Shown: positions 34,153 through 42,837, counted from the first letter of the stretch. The stretch is DNA of 58,786 bases from Stenotrophomonas_A sp002429615 (GCA_031987425.1 DALZZL010000006.1:1-58786), one strand, 5' to 3'. Notes: generated from the sequence alone by a model not told the origin. Numbers and translations: made by a program.

Positions 34153-36522
34153 TTACTTCACCTGCTCTTCGAACAGCTTGAGGATGCGCTTGTACTCGTC
34201 CAGCCACGAGTCGGCACGGGTGAAGCCGTGGCGCTCCAGCGGATACGGCGCGATCTCCCAGTTGTCCTTGTGCAGCTCGATCAGCTTCTGGGTCATGTCG
34301 ACCGAGTCCTTGAAGAACACGTTGTCGTCGACCATGCCGTGGGCGATCAGCAGGTGGTCGCGCAGGCCGTCGGCGTAGCTGATCGGCGAGGAGGTCTTGT
34401 ACGCCTCCGGGTCCAGCTCCGGGGTGTTGAGGATGTTGGAGGTGTACTCGTGGTTGTACTGCATCCAGTCGCCGACCGGACGCAACGCCGCGCCCGCCTT
34501 GAAGGTGCCCGGGGCACGGAACAGCGCCATGTAGGTCATGAAGCCGCCGTAGGAGCCGCCGTAGATGCCGGCGCGCGCGCGGTCACCCTGCTTGTTGGCC
34601 ACCAGCCAGTCCAGGCCGTCCAGGTAGTCCTCGAGTTCCGGGTGGCCCATGTTGCGGTAGATCGCCGTGCGCCAGTCGCGGCCGTAGCCTTCCGACGCGC
34701 GGTAGTCCAGGTCGAGGACGATGTAGCCCTTCTGCACCAGCAGGTTGTGGAACATCTGCTCGCGGAAGTAAGGGGTGTAGCGCTCGGAGACGTTCTGCAG
34801 GTAGCCGGCGCCGTGCACGAACATCACGATCGGATACTGCTTGCCGGCTTCCGGGTTCTGCGGGCCGTAGTACTTGCCCCAGATCACCCCGGCGCCGTGC
34901 TTGGACGGCACCTGCACGTACTGCGGCTGCACCCAGTTCTGCGCCTTGAACGCCGCGGTGCGGGTGTCGGTGAGCACGCGCGCCTGGCCACCGCTGGCCG
35001 GGACCACCGCCAGCTGCGGCGGCAGGTAGCTGCCGGAGTAACGCACCAGCAGCTGCTGGCCGTTCGGCGAGACGCTGAAGTCCTCCACGCCGTTGAGCGA
35101 GGTCACTTCGCTGACCTGGTCATTGCCCAGGTCGAGCTTGCAGACCTCGTAGTCGCCCGGCCACTTCTGGTTGCAGACGAAGAAGAAGCCCTGGCCATCA
35201 GCGGTCGGCACCGGCGCGGAGACTTCCCACTTGCCACGGGTGCGCTGGCGCGGCTTGCCGCCTTCGGCCACGGTGTACAGCTGCGAGTAGCCGGACTCTT
35301 CCGACAGCAGCCACAGCGTGCGGTTGTCCGGCAGCCAGCCGAAGTCGTTGAAGCCCCAGTTGATCCACGCGCCGTCGGTCAGGCGATGACGGGGCACCAG
35401 CTGCGCCTTGTCCAGGTCGACGCTGGCGATCCAGCGGTCCTTGTTGTCCACCGCGCGGATTTCCACCGCGGCGTTGCGGCCGTCGTCGCTCCAGTGGATG
35501 GCCGGGCCGCTGCCGTCGCCGTCGCTTTCGATGCGCACAGCGCGGTTGCCCTTCAGCGGGTCGCGCTTGGCGGCCTTGCGCATCGCGGCCAGCGGGTCGG
35601 TGGCGATGCCCGGCAGCGGGTCGAACGCCAGCGCGGTCGCGGTGCCAGCCTGGGTGTCGACCAGCCACAGCGAATGCGGCACCGGGTTGTTGCGACCCAC
35701 GCGGGTGCGTACTTCCTGGAATTCCTCGTAACCGGATTCGGTCACGTACTTGGGCATCTTGCCGGCCTGGCCCTCGTCGGCGCCCTTGGCCGAGGTCACC
35801 ACCAGCAGGTGGCGGCCATCCGGCGACAGCGCGCTGTCGACGATTTCGACGTCATCGCCCAGGTAGACCGGGCCGGCGGCGCGGGTCGGGTCGGCCTTGC
35901 GCCAGGCGTCTTCCTGGCTGCGCAGCGCGTCGCGCTGTTCCTTGTCCTTGCGCAGCGTGGCCAGCGTGGCCAGCTGCTGCTCGCGCAGCACGTCGGCCTT
36001 CGGCTTGGCATTGGGATCGCGCGCGGCCTTCACCACCGCGACCTGGCTGGTGCCGCCACCCGCGGCCCAGTGGTACCAGTCGTTGCCGGCGCGCCAGATC
36101 ACCCCGCCGTCGCTGGCGAACTGCGGCCGCGACTCGGTCTCGTTGCTGCGGGTCAGTTGGGTCAGCGCGCCGCTGCGCAGGTCGCGCAGGAAGATGTCGC
36201 CGTTGCGGGCGAACACCATGCGCTGGCGCTGCGTGTCATAGGCCGGGTTGGCGGCGTCCAGGCCGGCGCGCTCGTTGTCGCCCACGCGCTGCGCCGCGGC
36301 GCCGTTGACCGGCTGGCGGAAGGTGTCGCGCACCGGGCTGCCGTCGCGCTTGAGCTGGTACTGGACCTGCTGGCCGTCCCATTGCCACCAGGCGTTGTCG
36401 ACGCCGGGTCCGATCCAGTCCGGATCGGCCATCACCTGCTCGATGGTCAGCGGTGCGGGAGGGGTCTGGGCGCTCGCGGAGGCGGCGAGCAACAGCAGGG
36501 ACAGCGGCAGCAGCTTGGGCAT
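34153..36522 (-). CDS. S9-family prolyl oligopeptidase / dipeptidyl peptidase IV-like
   Basis: Exported serine peptidase of 789 aa. A signal peptide (MPKLLPLSLLLLAASASAQ) leads to a beta-propeller domain (repeated DG..L, RSGALTQLTRSN and similar, residues ~40-500) and a C-terminal alpha/beta-hydrolase. The nucleophile motif is GIYGGSYGGFMTY (Ser657); VHGAGYLQ is the oxyanion region, HGMVDDNVFF carries the Asp, and RHGFTRADSW the His (about residue 765). It cleaves after proline or related residues in peptides in the family. Start MPKLL at 36522 is chosen over an ATG at 36543. It ends at a strong terminator. Periplasmic location is expected. Confidence 0.92.
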   Translation of the reverse strand: MPKLLPLSLLLLAASASAQTPPAPLTIEQVMADPDWIGPGVDNAWWQWDGQQVQYQLKRDGSPVRDTFRQPVNGAAAQRVGDNERAGLDAANPAYDTQRQRMVFARNGDIFLRDLRSGALTQLTRSNETESRPQFASDGGVIWRAGNDWYHWAAGGGTSQVAVVKAARDPNAKPKADVLREQQLATLATLRKDKEQRDALRSQEDAWRKADPTRAAGPVYLGDDVEIVDSALSPDGRHLLVVTSAKGADEGQAGKMPKYVTESGYEEFQEVRTRVGRNNPVPHSLWLVDTQAGTATALAFDPLPGIATDPLAAMRKAAKRDPLKGNRAVRIESDGDGSGPAIHWSDDGRNAAVEIRAVDNKDRWIASVDLDKAQLVPRHRLTDGAWINWGFNDFGWLPDNRTLWLLSEESGYSQLYTVAEGGKPRQRTRGKWEVSAPVPTADGQGFFFVCNQKWPGDYEVCKLDLGNDQVSEVTSLNGVEDFSVSPNGQQLLVRYSGSYLPPQLAVVPASGGQARVLTDTRTAAFKAQNWVQPQYVQVPSKHGAGVIWGKYYGPQNPEAGKQYPIVMFVHGAGYLQNVSERYTPYFREQMFHNLLVQKGYIVLDLDYRASEGYGRDWRTAIYRNMGHPELEDYLDGLDWLVANKQGDRARAGIYGGSYGGFMTYMALFRAPGTFKAGAALRPVGDWMQYNHEYTSNILNTPELDPEAYKTSSPISYADGLRDHLLIAHGMVDDNVFFKDSVDMTQKLIELHKDNWEIAPYPLERHGFTRADSWLDEYKRILKLFEEQVK

Positions 36523-36615
36523 GGAGGAGGCAGGCCGGGACAAAGATGCGCAAGCCTACCAGTGGCCGTCCGCCCGGCGGCTGGGCCACAGGTCATGGCC
36601 CGGCGGGAAAACCGC

Positions 36616-37620
36616 TCAGATCGCCGGGTTGCCCAGCACGCCTTCGATCTCCACCGCCAGCTCGCGCCGGCAGACCTCGGCATGCAGCAGCAGGCGCGGC
36701 ACCCGCGCCCCGAAGCGCGCGTCCAGTGCCGCGGCCACCTGCGGCAGCGCCTCGCGGTCGCGCACATAGACCTTGAGCAGGGTGCCGGCGTCGTCGATGC
36801 CGGGCGGCATGCCGTCGCTGCGATCGGCCGCCGCGCCGCGCAGCGCCTCGATGTTGACGAAGATCTCGTCCAGCTGCGCACCGACGTCGCCCAGGTGCGC
36901 GGTGGCATGGCCGACGATGCTGGCGGTACCCGACAGCAGCAGCGGCGCCTGGCTGCCCGGCGGCGGCAGCATCGCCCGGGCGAAGCTCGGCGACTGCGGG
37001 CCGTACTGGCGCGGGTAGCGGTAGGCGCTGACCTGGCGCGGGTTTTCCAGCGCCACGCCGGGACTGCGCGCGGCCAGCCAGTACACCAGCAGCTGGCGCG
37101 GGCCGCCGAAGCTGCCGATGCAGGTCGCCGCCGGCAGGCGGGCCTCTTCGACCCGCTCCAGCCCGCGCACCCGGCCGACGCAGAAGCGCCGGTAGCGTTC
37201 GGCGTCGTCATCGCCTTCGGTCAGGCCGTCGAGGTAGTTCCAGATGCGCAGCACGTGCGGATAGCCACGCTCGGCGATGAACTGGTTCATGCGGGCGTAG
37301 GCGCGCGCGCTGGCGGCTTCCAGGTCGAGCTCGTCGTCCTCGTGCAGCACCAGGGCGCCGAACTGCAGCTCGGCGTTCTCGGCCCAGGCGATGTCGCCTT
37401 CACGGCCGTGCTGGACCGCGGTGTCGCCGCGCCAGATCTCCACCACGCCGGTCCCCAACGGTTCCAACGGCACGCGCAGCCGGCGTGGGTCGGCAGCCTG
37501 TTCCGCCGTCAGCGGTTGCAGCGAGAAATCCACCGCGGCCAGCACGCGCGGATCGTGCAGCTGTTCGGCGGCCGCCTCGGCGCTGATGAAAGCACAATGC
37601 AGGTGGATCGGGTGGGACAA
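36616..37620 (-). CDS. xanB2: Chorismatase XanB2 (3-/4-hydroxybenzoate synthase)
   Basis: Hydrolyses chorismate to 3-hydroxybenzoate (xanthomonadin starter) and 4-hydroxybenzoate (coenzyme Q precursor), 334 aa. The protein follows the FkbO/Hyg5/XanB2 family of RidA-like fold: YPHVLRIWNYLDGLTEGDDDAERYRRFCVGR, EEARLPAATCIGSFGGPRQLLVYWLAA, QYGPQSPSFARAM and LLLSGTASIVGHATAHLGDVGAQ(L)DEIF. Start MSHPIHLH at 37620. In Xanthomonas XanB2 is the metabolic gate for the pigment and also feeds ubiquinone, and it flanks the pigment genes just as here. It is divergent from the pigment operon across 167 bases. Confidence 0.93.
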   Translation of the reverse strand: MSHPIHLHCAFISAEAAAEQLHDPRVLAAVDFSLQPLTAEQAADPRRLRVPLEPLGTGVVEIWRGDTAVQHGREGDIAWAENAELQFGALVLHEDDELDLEAASARAYARMNQFIAERGYPHVLRIWNYLDGLTEGDDDAERYRRFCVGRVRGLERVEEARLPAATCIGSFGGPRQLLVYWLAARSPGVALENPRQVSAYRYPRQYGPQSPSFARAMLPPPGSQAPLLLSGTASIVGHATAHLGDVGAQLDEIFVNIEALRGAAADRSDGMPPGIDDAGTLLKVYVRDREALPQVAAALDARFGARVPRLLLHAEVCRRELAVEIEGVLGNPAI

Positions 37621-37741
37621 GCGCGTTCCAGTGGGGTGTTGCCGGGCGCGGCATCATAGCGCGCCGTCACATCGGCACTGCGCTTCGCGCATTGACGTGC
37701 CGGAACGCCCGCTGGCACGATCCCCGCCATCGAATGCCGGG

Positions 37742-37770
37742 TGTTCCGGAATCATTCATTTTCCGGAACA
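37742..37770. promoter_or_regulatory. Perfect 10-bp inverted repeat before the pigment operon
   Basis: TGTTCCGGAA (37742-37751) and TTCCGGAACA (37761-37770) separated by TCATTCATT. It ends 17 bases before the first pigment gene ATG (37788). It could be an operator or an RNA hairpin in the leader. A possible -35 TTGACG (37692-37697) with a weak -10 CACGAT (37716-37721) lies upstream. Nothing else was seen in the 167-base divergent interval. Confidence 0.55.
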
Positions 37771-37787
37771 AGGCCGCTGCTCCCGCC

Positions 37788-38528
37788 ATGATCGAATTCT
37801 CTGTCACCGGTTGGTCGGCCTGGGCGCCGGGGTTGCCCCTGGCGCAAGACTGGCTGGCCTGGGCGCAAGGCGAGGCGACCGCCCCGGTCGGCGAAGGGGC
37901 ACCGCCCCTGGCCGATGTGCCGCCGGTGATGCGGCGAAGAATCGACCGCCTGGGCCGGATGGCGATCAGCGCCACCGACGATTGCGATATTTCGCCCGCC
38001 CGGGAGCAGATTCCGCTGGTCTTCGTATCCCGTCATGGCGACGTGGCCGGCTCGGTCGAACTGCTGCGCGCGCTGGGCCAGGCCGAGCCGTTGTCGCCGA
38101 CCGCCTTCAGTCTCTCGGTCCATAACGCGGTGGCGGCGCTGTATTCGATCGTGCGCAAGCGGCATGGCAACTACCTCGCCCTGGCCGCCGGTACCGCGTC
38201 GGTGGAGAACGCCTGCGTCGAGGCTGCCGCACTGCTGGCGGATGGTGCGCCGGAAGTGCTGCTGGTCTGCTATGACGGCCCTTTGCCGGAAGTTTATGCG
38301 GATTTCGCCGACGAACCCGCCCACCCCTATGCCTGGTGCTGGCGCCTGGCCGCGCCGGACCAGCCCGGCGAGCGGCTGAGCCTGTGCTGGGAGGCCGATG
38401 CGCCGGCCGCGGCGCCGGACCCGGTGCTGCAGCACGGCCTGGCGGTGCACCGCTTCCTGCTGAAGGGTGACGCCGCGCTGGATGTGGCGGTCGAAGACCA
38501 GCGCTGGCGCTGGCGTCGCCATGGGTGA
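37788..38528 (+). CDS. Aryl-polyene chain-length factor (ketosynthase-like, ApeC type)
   Basis: First gene of the pigment operon, 246 aa, of the PF13723 'Ketoacyl-synt_2' family. It has the amino-terminal half of a ketosynthase fold only: MIEFSVTGWSAWAPGLP, LVFVSRHGDVAGSVELLRAL, SPTAFSLSVHNAVAALYSI and YLALAAGTASVENACVEAAALLADG. Where a ketosynthase has its active cysteine (TACSSS) this protein has TASVEN, so it is not catalytic and probably pairs with the ketosynthase at 50502 as a chain-length factor, as ApeC pairs with ApeO in known aryl-polyene systems. Stop overlaps the next ATG (8 bases). Confidence 0.85.
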   Translation: MIEFSVTGWSAWAPGLPLAQDWLAWAQGEATAPVGEGAPPLADVPPVMRRRIDRLGRMAISATDDCDISPAREQIPLVFVSRHGDVAGSVELLRALGQAEPLSPTAFSLSVHNAVAALYSIVRKRHGNYLALAAGTASVENACVEAAALLADGAPEVLLVCYDGPLPEVYADFADEPAHPYAWCWRLAAPDQPGERLSLCWEADAPAAAPDPVLQHGLAVHRFLLKGDAALDVAVEDQRWRWRRHG

Positions 38529-39324
38529 GCGGACGCTGCCAGCGCGGCTGGACCATGCCTGGCGCGTGGTCGGTACCGGGCTGAGCTTTCTCGCCTTCGG
38601 CATCGGTGGGCTGGTGCTGCGGCTATGCGTGTTTCCGCTGCTGCAGCTCGGCGTGCGCGACCCGGCGCGCCGCCGCAAGCTGGCGCGGCGCTGGATCCAA
38701 CGCAGCTTCGCCGGCCACGTCTGGCTGATGCATACGCTGGGCGTGCTGACCTATGAGATCCGCGGACGTGAACGGCTTCAGCGTCGCGGCCTGCTCATCC
38801 TCGCCAACCATCCCACGCTGATCGACGTGGTGTTCCTGATTTCCCTGCTGCCCGACGCCGACTGCGTGGTGAAGGTCGGCGTGGCGCGCAACCCGTTCAT
38901 GCGCGCACCGGTTCGCGCCGCCGGCTACATCGCCAACGACGAGGGCGCCGGGCTGGTCGAGGACTGCATCGCCGCGGTGCGCGGCGGCGGCAACCTGGTG
39001 ATTTTCCCGGAGGGCACCCGCAGCGAGCCGGGGCAGCCGATGCGCCTGCAGCGGGGCGCGGCGAACATCGCCGTGCGTGGCCGCCTGAACATCACACCGG
39101 TCAAGATTTCCTGCGCCCCGCCGACCTTGGTCAAGGGCCAGAAATGGTATCGTGTGCCTTCACGGCGATTTCACATGTCGATCGAGGTCGGGGATGACCT
39201 GCCGATCGCGCCGTTCGTGGACGGAGTCGCGGCCACGCCAGGGGGTGAAGTCCTGGCGGTAAGACGCCTCAACGATCATCTTTGCCAATACTTTTCGGGA
39301 GAAACCGCGCGTGCAGGCACTTGA
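38521..39324 (+). CDS. Lysophospholipid-type acyltransferase (ApeD-like)
   Basis: PlsC-family acyltransferase, 267 aa, anchored by an N-terminal membrane segment (WRVVGTGLSFLAFGIGGLVLRLCVF). Catalytic motif NHPTLID (the HX4D box), VKVGVARNPFMR, and FPEGTRSEPGQP for acceptor binding. It lies second in the cluster, between chain-length factor and ACPs, the position of ApeD in aryl-polyene clusters. Expected to attach the polyene or an acyl group to a lipid such as a phospholipid headgroup scaffold. Its last 14 bases overlap the first ACP start. Confidence 0.85.
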   Translation: MGERTLPARLDHAWRVVGTGLSFLAFGIGGLVLRLCVFPLLQLGVRDPARRRKLARRWIQRSFAGHVWLMHTLGVLTYEIRGRERLQRRGLLILANHPTLIDVVFLISLLPDADCVVKVGVARNPFMRAPVRAAGYIANDEGAGLVEDCIAAVRGGGNLVIFPEGTRSEPGQPMRLQRGAANIAVRGRLNITPVKISCAPPTLVKGQKWYRVPSRRFHMSIEVGDDLPIAPFVDGVAATPGGEVLAVRRLNDHLCQYFSGETARAGT

Positions 39325-39571
39325 GCACGAGATCAAGGAATTGATCATTTCATCGCTGTCGCTGGAAGACATCACCCCCGAGGACATCGATCCGACGGCG
39401 CCGCTGTTCGTGGAAGGGCTGGGCCTGGATTCGATCGACGCGCTCGAACTCGGCCTGGCGCTGCAGAAGCGTTACAACGTGAGCCTGTCCGCCGATTCGC
39501 AGGAAACCCGCAAGCACTTCGCCAGCGTGCGTGCGCTGGCCGAATTCGTGGCCTCGCACCAGCCGGCGTGA
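39311..39571 (+). CDS. Acyl carrier protein 1 of the pigment PKS
   Basis: Small acidic ACP, 86 aa, start GTG. The phosphopantetheine site is GLGLDSIDALELG (Ser41), in a canonical four-helix frame. One of the two ACPs that carry the growing aryl polyene; XanC is the Xanthomonas pigment ACP, but I cannot tell by eye which of the two copies it matches. It needs a PPTase, such as that at 14281-14901. The second ACP follows after 24 bases. Confidence 0.92.
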   Translation: MQALEHEIKELIISSLSLEDITPEDIDPTAPLFVEGLGLDSIDALELGLALQKRYNVSLSADSQETRKHFASVRALAEFVASHQPA

Positions 39572-39595
39572 GCGCCTGAGCAGAGATTGAAGAGC

Positions 39596-39850
39596 ATGAC
39601 CAAGAACGAACTTTTCGACCGCATCGTGGCGATCCTGCATGAGAGCTTCGAGATCGATCCTTCGCGGATCCAGCTGGAAACCCGGCTGTACGAGGATCTG
39701 GACATCGACAGCATCGACGCGGTGGACCTGATCGTGCAGCTCAAGCCGCTGCTCGGCCGCAGCCTGCAGCCGGATGCCTTCAAGTCGGTGCGTACCGTGC
39801 AGGACATCATCGACGTGCTGCACGGGCTGCTGCGCGACCAGGCTGCCTGA
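39596..39850 (+). CDS. Acyl carrier protein 2 of the pigment PKS
   Basis: Second ACP, 84 aa. The site is LDIDSIDAVDLIVQL (Ser39). It differs in helix III and in C-terminus from the first ACP, so this is not a recent duplication. ATG at 39596 is preferred; an in-frame TTG at 39587 is possible. Two dissimilar ACPs in a row (ApeE and ApeF positions) is standard in aryl-polyene clusters. It is followed by the COG4648 gene after 15 bases. Confidence 0.92.
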   Translation: MTKNELFDRIVAILHESFEIDPSRIQLETRLYEDLDIDSIDAVDLIVQLKPLLGRSLQPDAFKSVRTVQDIIDVLHGLLRDQAA

Positions 39851-39865
39851 CCCCGGGACGCGGCC

Positions 39866-40417
39866 GTGAACCGTCTGCGCGCGGCCGCGCTGCTGTTGCT
39901 GTCGCTGGCCTACCCCGTGCTGGTCTACCTGGCGATGGGGCGATTCGAGCCGCGTTGGCTGGCGCTGCTGCTGTTCGCGCTGGCGCTGCTGCGCGCGGTC
40001 GCCACGCGGCAGCCGGTGTGGCTGGCGGCCTCCGCCGGTGCCGGCGTGCTGGCCCTGCTGGCCACCGTGTTCAACCAGGCGCTGCCGCTGAAGCTGTATC
40101 CGGCGCTGGTGAACGTGGTGATGCTGGCGGTGTTTTCGGTCAGCCTGCGCTTTCCGCCCAGCGCGGTGGAGCGCATCGCGCGCCTCAGCGAACCGGACCT
40201 GCCACCCCAGGCGGTGGCCTATACCCGCCGGGTCACCCAGGTATGGTGTGGCTTCTTCGTGCTCAACGGCACGCTCGCGCTCGCCACTGCGTTGTGGGCG
40301 CCGGAGCGGATCTGGGCGCTTTACAACGGACTGTTGGCTTACGTGATGATGGGTGTGTTGTTCGCGGTGGAGTGGTGCGTGCGGCAGCGGGTACGGGCGG
40401 CGCACGGTCATGGCTGA
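39866..40417 (+). CDS. COG4648-type pigment-cluster membrane protein (ApeG-like)
   Basis: Inner-membrane protein, 183 aa, start GTG, about five hydrophobic segments (LRAAALLLLSLAYPVLVYLAM, LLLFALALLRAV, VWLAASAGAGVLALLATVF, LVNVVMLAVFSVSLRF, WCGFFVLNGTLALATALWA, LLAYVMMGVLFAVEWCVR). The family is conserved in aryl-polyene clusters but no activity is known. Short CARR-like segment RIARLSEPDLPPQAVAYTRRVTQVWC connects the helices. It overlaps the ligase gene by eight bases. Confidence 0.85.
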   Translation: MNRLRAAALLLLSLAYPVLVYLAMGRFEPRWLALLLFALALLRAVATRQPVWLAASAGAGVLALLATVFNQALPLKLYPALVNVVMLAVFSVSLRFPPSAVERIARLSEPDLPPQAVAYTRRVTQVWCGFFVLNGTLALATALWAPERIWALYNGLLAYVMMGVLFAVEWCVRQRVRAAHGHG

Positions 40418-42086
40418 GTGGATCGCGCTGGATCGACTGGCGCTGGCCGATGTCAGCGGCCGCCCGGTAAGCCCCGTACTCGACCACATCGCCTGGCGCC
40501 AGCGCGTCGCCGACTGGTATGCCGCCTTCGCGGCCGCCGAAGGCGAAGACTGGGCCCTGTATCTGGCCGACGAGGCGGAATTTTCCGCCGCGTTGTTCGG
40601 TGCCTGGCACGCCGGCAAGCGCGTCTACCTGCCGGGGGACGACCTGCCCGGCACGCTGGAACGCCTGGCCGCGCGCGTGCACGGCTTCGCCGGCGATCTG
40701 CCGGCCACGCTGCGCCCGCTGCGCGCCGCGCCGGGCAACGGCCATCCCGCCGCATTGAACGCGCTCGACGAAGACGCCGCGCAGGTGGTGATGTTCACCT
40801 CCGGCAGCACCGGCGAGCCGGCGGCGATCGCCAAGTGCCTGCGCCAGCTCGCGCGCGAAGTCGAAGCGCTGCAGGCCGCCTTCGGCGAACTGGCCGAAGG
40901 CGCGCGCGTGCACGGCACGGTCTCGCACCAGCACATCTATGGCCTGCTGTTCCGCGTGCTGTGGCCGCTGGCGGCCGGGCGCACGACGATGCCGCGCGCG
41001 TTCTTCCACGAGGACATGGTCGCGGCGATGGCCGGGCACGACGCCGTGCTGGTGGCCACGCCGGCCCATCTCAAGCGCATTCCCGAACAGCTGGACTGGG
41101 CGGTGCTGCAGGGACGCCTGCGCGCGGTGTTCTCCTCCGGTGGTCCGTTGCCGGCCGAGTCCGCGCACGACGTGCGCCAACGCCTGGGCGTGGCACCCAC
41201 CGAAGTGTTCGGCAGCAGCGAGACCGGCGGCATCGCCTGGCGACGCTGGGAGGTCGAGGCACCGCACTGGACCCCGTTGCCGAACGTGCAGTGGCGCATC
41301 GACGACGCCGGCCAGCTGGAAGTGAACTCGCCGCACCTGGCGCAGCCGCATTGGTGGCGCAGCGAGGATCGCGCCGAAGCGCTGGCCGGCGGTGGCTTCC
41401 GTCTGCTCGGTCGCGCGGACCGCATCGTCAAGATCGAGGAACGCCGGGTGTCGCTCGATGCGCTCCAGCAGCAGCTGGCGCGCTACCCCGGCGTGGCCGA
41501 TTCGCGCGTGCTGGTGCTGGCTGGCGCGCGCAGCGTGCTGGGCGCGGTCGTGGTGCCCAGCGCCGAAGGCTGGCAGGTGTTGCGCGAACACGGACGTCGC
41601 GAATTCTCGCGACGCTTGTCCGCGCACCTGGCCGACAGCCATGACGCCGTCACCCGCCCACGCCGCTGGCGCTTTGTCGAAGCACTGCCGCTCAACGCGC
41701 AGGGCAAGGTCACCGAACCGGCGCTGGTCACGCTGTTCCGCCCGGTCTATCCGCAGCCGCAGTGGCAGCTGCGCGCGGCCGAGGCGGCGGAGCTGGACAT
41801 CCTGCTTGATGCCAACCTGGCCGCCTTCGATGGCCATTTCCCGCAGGCCGCCATCCTGCCGGGCGTCGCGCAGCTGGACTGGGCCATCCATTTCGGGCGC
41901 GAGGCGTTCGCCATCGACGCGCCGTTCCAGCGCATGGACATTCTGAAGTTCCAGCGCGTGCTGCGTCCGGGCGACAACGTGCGCATGTCGCTGCAGTGGA
42001 ATGCCACGCAGCAGACGCTGGCGTTCCGCCTGGTGTCGGGCCACGGCCCGCATGCTAGCGGCAAGGTGGTGTTCGGCGATGCCTGA
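40410..42086 (+). CDS. xanA2: 3-Hydroxybenzoate:ACP ligase (AMP-forming) with C-terminal dehydratase-like domain
   Basis: Activates the aryl starter and loads it onto the pigment ACP, 558 aa. The N-terminal ~450 residues form an ANL-type adenylation domain: MFTSGSTGEPAAIAKCLRQL (P-loop), VFGSSETGGIAWR, GRADRIVKIEERRVSL and the C-terminal catalytic-lysine motif LNAQGKVTE. The last ~100 residues (AAFDGHFPQAAILPGVAQLDWA) are a hotdog domain like the ApeI/FabA-FabZ dehydratase with the GHFP histidine. ApeH and ApeI are separate proteins in other aryl-polyene clusters, so this gene is a natural fusion. XanA2 of Xanthomonas is described as an ATP-dependent 3-HBA:ACP ligase; match is by family and position. 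It overlaps neighbours on both sides. Confidence 0.85.
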   Translation: MAEWIALDRLALADVSGRPVSPVLDHIAWRQRVADWYAAFAAAEGEDWALYLADEAEFSAALFGAWHAGKRVYLPGDDLPGTLERLAARVHGFAGDLPATLRPLRAAPGNGHPAALNALDEDAAQVVMFTSGSTGEPAAIAKCLRQLAREVEALQAAFGELAEGARVHGTVSHQHIYGLLFRVLWPLAAGRTTMPRAFFHEDMVAAMAGHDAVLVATPAHLKRIPEQLDWAVLQGRLRAVFSSGGPLPAESAHDVRQRLGVAPTEVFGSSETGGIAWRRWEVEAPHWTPLPNVQWRIDDAGQLEVNSPHLAQPHWWRSEDRAEALAGGGFRLLGRADRIVKIEERRVSLDALQQQLARYPGVADSRVLVLAGARSVLGAVVVPSAEGWQVLREHGRREFSRRLSAHLADSHDAVTRPRRWRFVEALPLNAQGKVTEPALVTLFRPVYPQPQWQLRAAEAAELDILLDANLAAFDGHFPQAAILPGVAQLDWAIHFGREAFAIDAPFQRMDILKFQRVLRPGDNVRMSLQWNATQQTLAFRLVSGHGPHASGKVVFGDA

Positions 42087-42837
42087 CGCCTTTCGCCCGC
42101 TGGTGCTGATTCCGGTCTACGACCACGAGCATGCCATTGGCGGCATGGTCGAGGGCGTGCTTGCCAGCGGCGAAGACTGCCTGCTGGTGGACGACGGTTC
42201 GCGTGCTTCCTGCGCCGCCGTGCTCGACACGCTGGCCAGCGCGCATGCGCCGCGCGTGCGCCTGCTGCGCCTGCCGTGCAACCAGGGAAAGGGCGGGGCG
42301 GTGCTGGCCGGCTTTGCCGAGGCCGCGCGCCTGGGCTACAGCCATGTGCTGCAGATCGACGCCGACGGCCAGCATGATCCGGCCGATATCCCGCGCTTCC
42401 TCGATCACGCACGGCAGGCGCCCTCGCACATCGTCTCGGGTGTCCCGCAGTACGACCAGAGCGTGCCCAAGGGTCGTCTGTACGGCCGCTATGCCACCCA
42501 CATCTGGGTGTGGATCAACACCTGGTCGCTGCAGATCCGCGACTCGATGTGCGGCTTCCGCGTCTACCCGCTGCCGCCGGTGCTGCGCCTGATGGAAGAA
42601 GAGCCCATCGGCCGCCGCATGGATTTCGATACCGACATGATCGTGCGCCTGTTCTGGCGCGGCATCGGCGTCATCAACCTGCCCACCCGCGTCACCTATC
42701 CGCGCGACGGCGTTTCGCACTTCGACGTATGGCGCGACAACGTGCGCATCAGCCGCATGCACACCCGCCTGTTCTTCGGCATGCTGCGGCGCTCGCCGCG
42801 CCTGCTGTGGCGCCGCCTGCGTGGAGCGTCGGCGTGA
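42079..42837 (+). CDS. Family 2 glycosyltransferase of the pigment cluster
   Basis: GT-A-fold glycosyltransferase, 252 aa: LVLIPVYDHEHAIGGMV opens the fold, LLVDDGSR and IDADGQHDPADIPRFL give the nucleotide-sugar and metal-binding acidic residues. The late WINTWSLQIRDSMCGFRVYP and VTYPRDGVSHFDVWRDN are typical of the dolichol-phosphate-mannosyltransferase-like group. It has no C-terminal membrane helices. With the adjacent LpxL-like acyltransferase it corresponds to the two halves of ApeJ, fused elsewhere. Probably attaches a sugar between the aryl polyene and the lipid anchor; donor unknown. Confidence 0.87.
   Translation: MPDAFRPLVLIPVYDHEHAIGGMVEGVLASGEDCLLVDDGSRASCAAVLDTLASAHAPRVRLLRLPCNQGKGGAVLAGFAEAARLGYSHVLQIDADGQHDPADIPRFLDHARQAPSHIVSGVPQYDQSVPKGRLYGRYATHIWVWINTWSLQIRDSMCGFRVYPLPPVLRLMEEEPIGRRMDFDTDMIVRLFWRGIGVINLPTRVTYPRDGVSHFDVWRDNVRISRMHTRLFFGMLRRSPRLLWRRLRGASA

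Noticed and set aside
34228..37659. 1143-codon open frame opposite the S9 peptidase and xanB2
   Set aside because: Antisense shadow of two recognisable genes; composition is low-complexity and there is no start context.
37711..37727. Sigma-54 promoter (TGGCAC-N5-TTGC) before the pigment operon
   Set aside because: TGGCAC is present at 37713-37718, but the -12 element reads CCGCC rather than TTGC.
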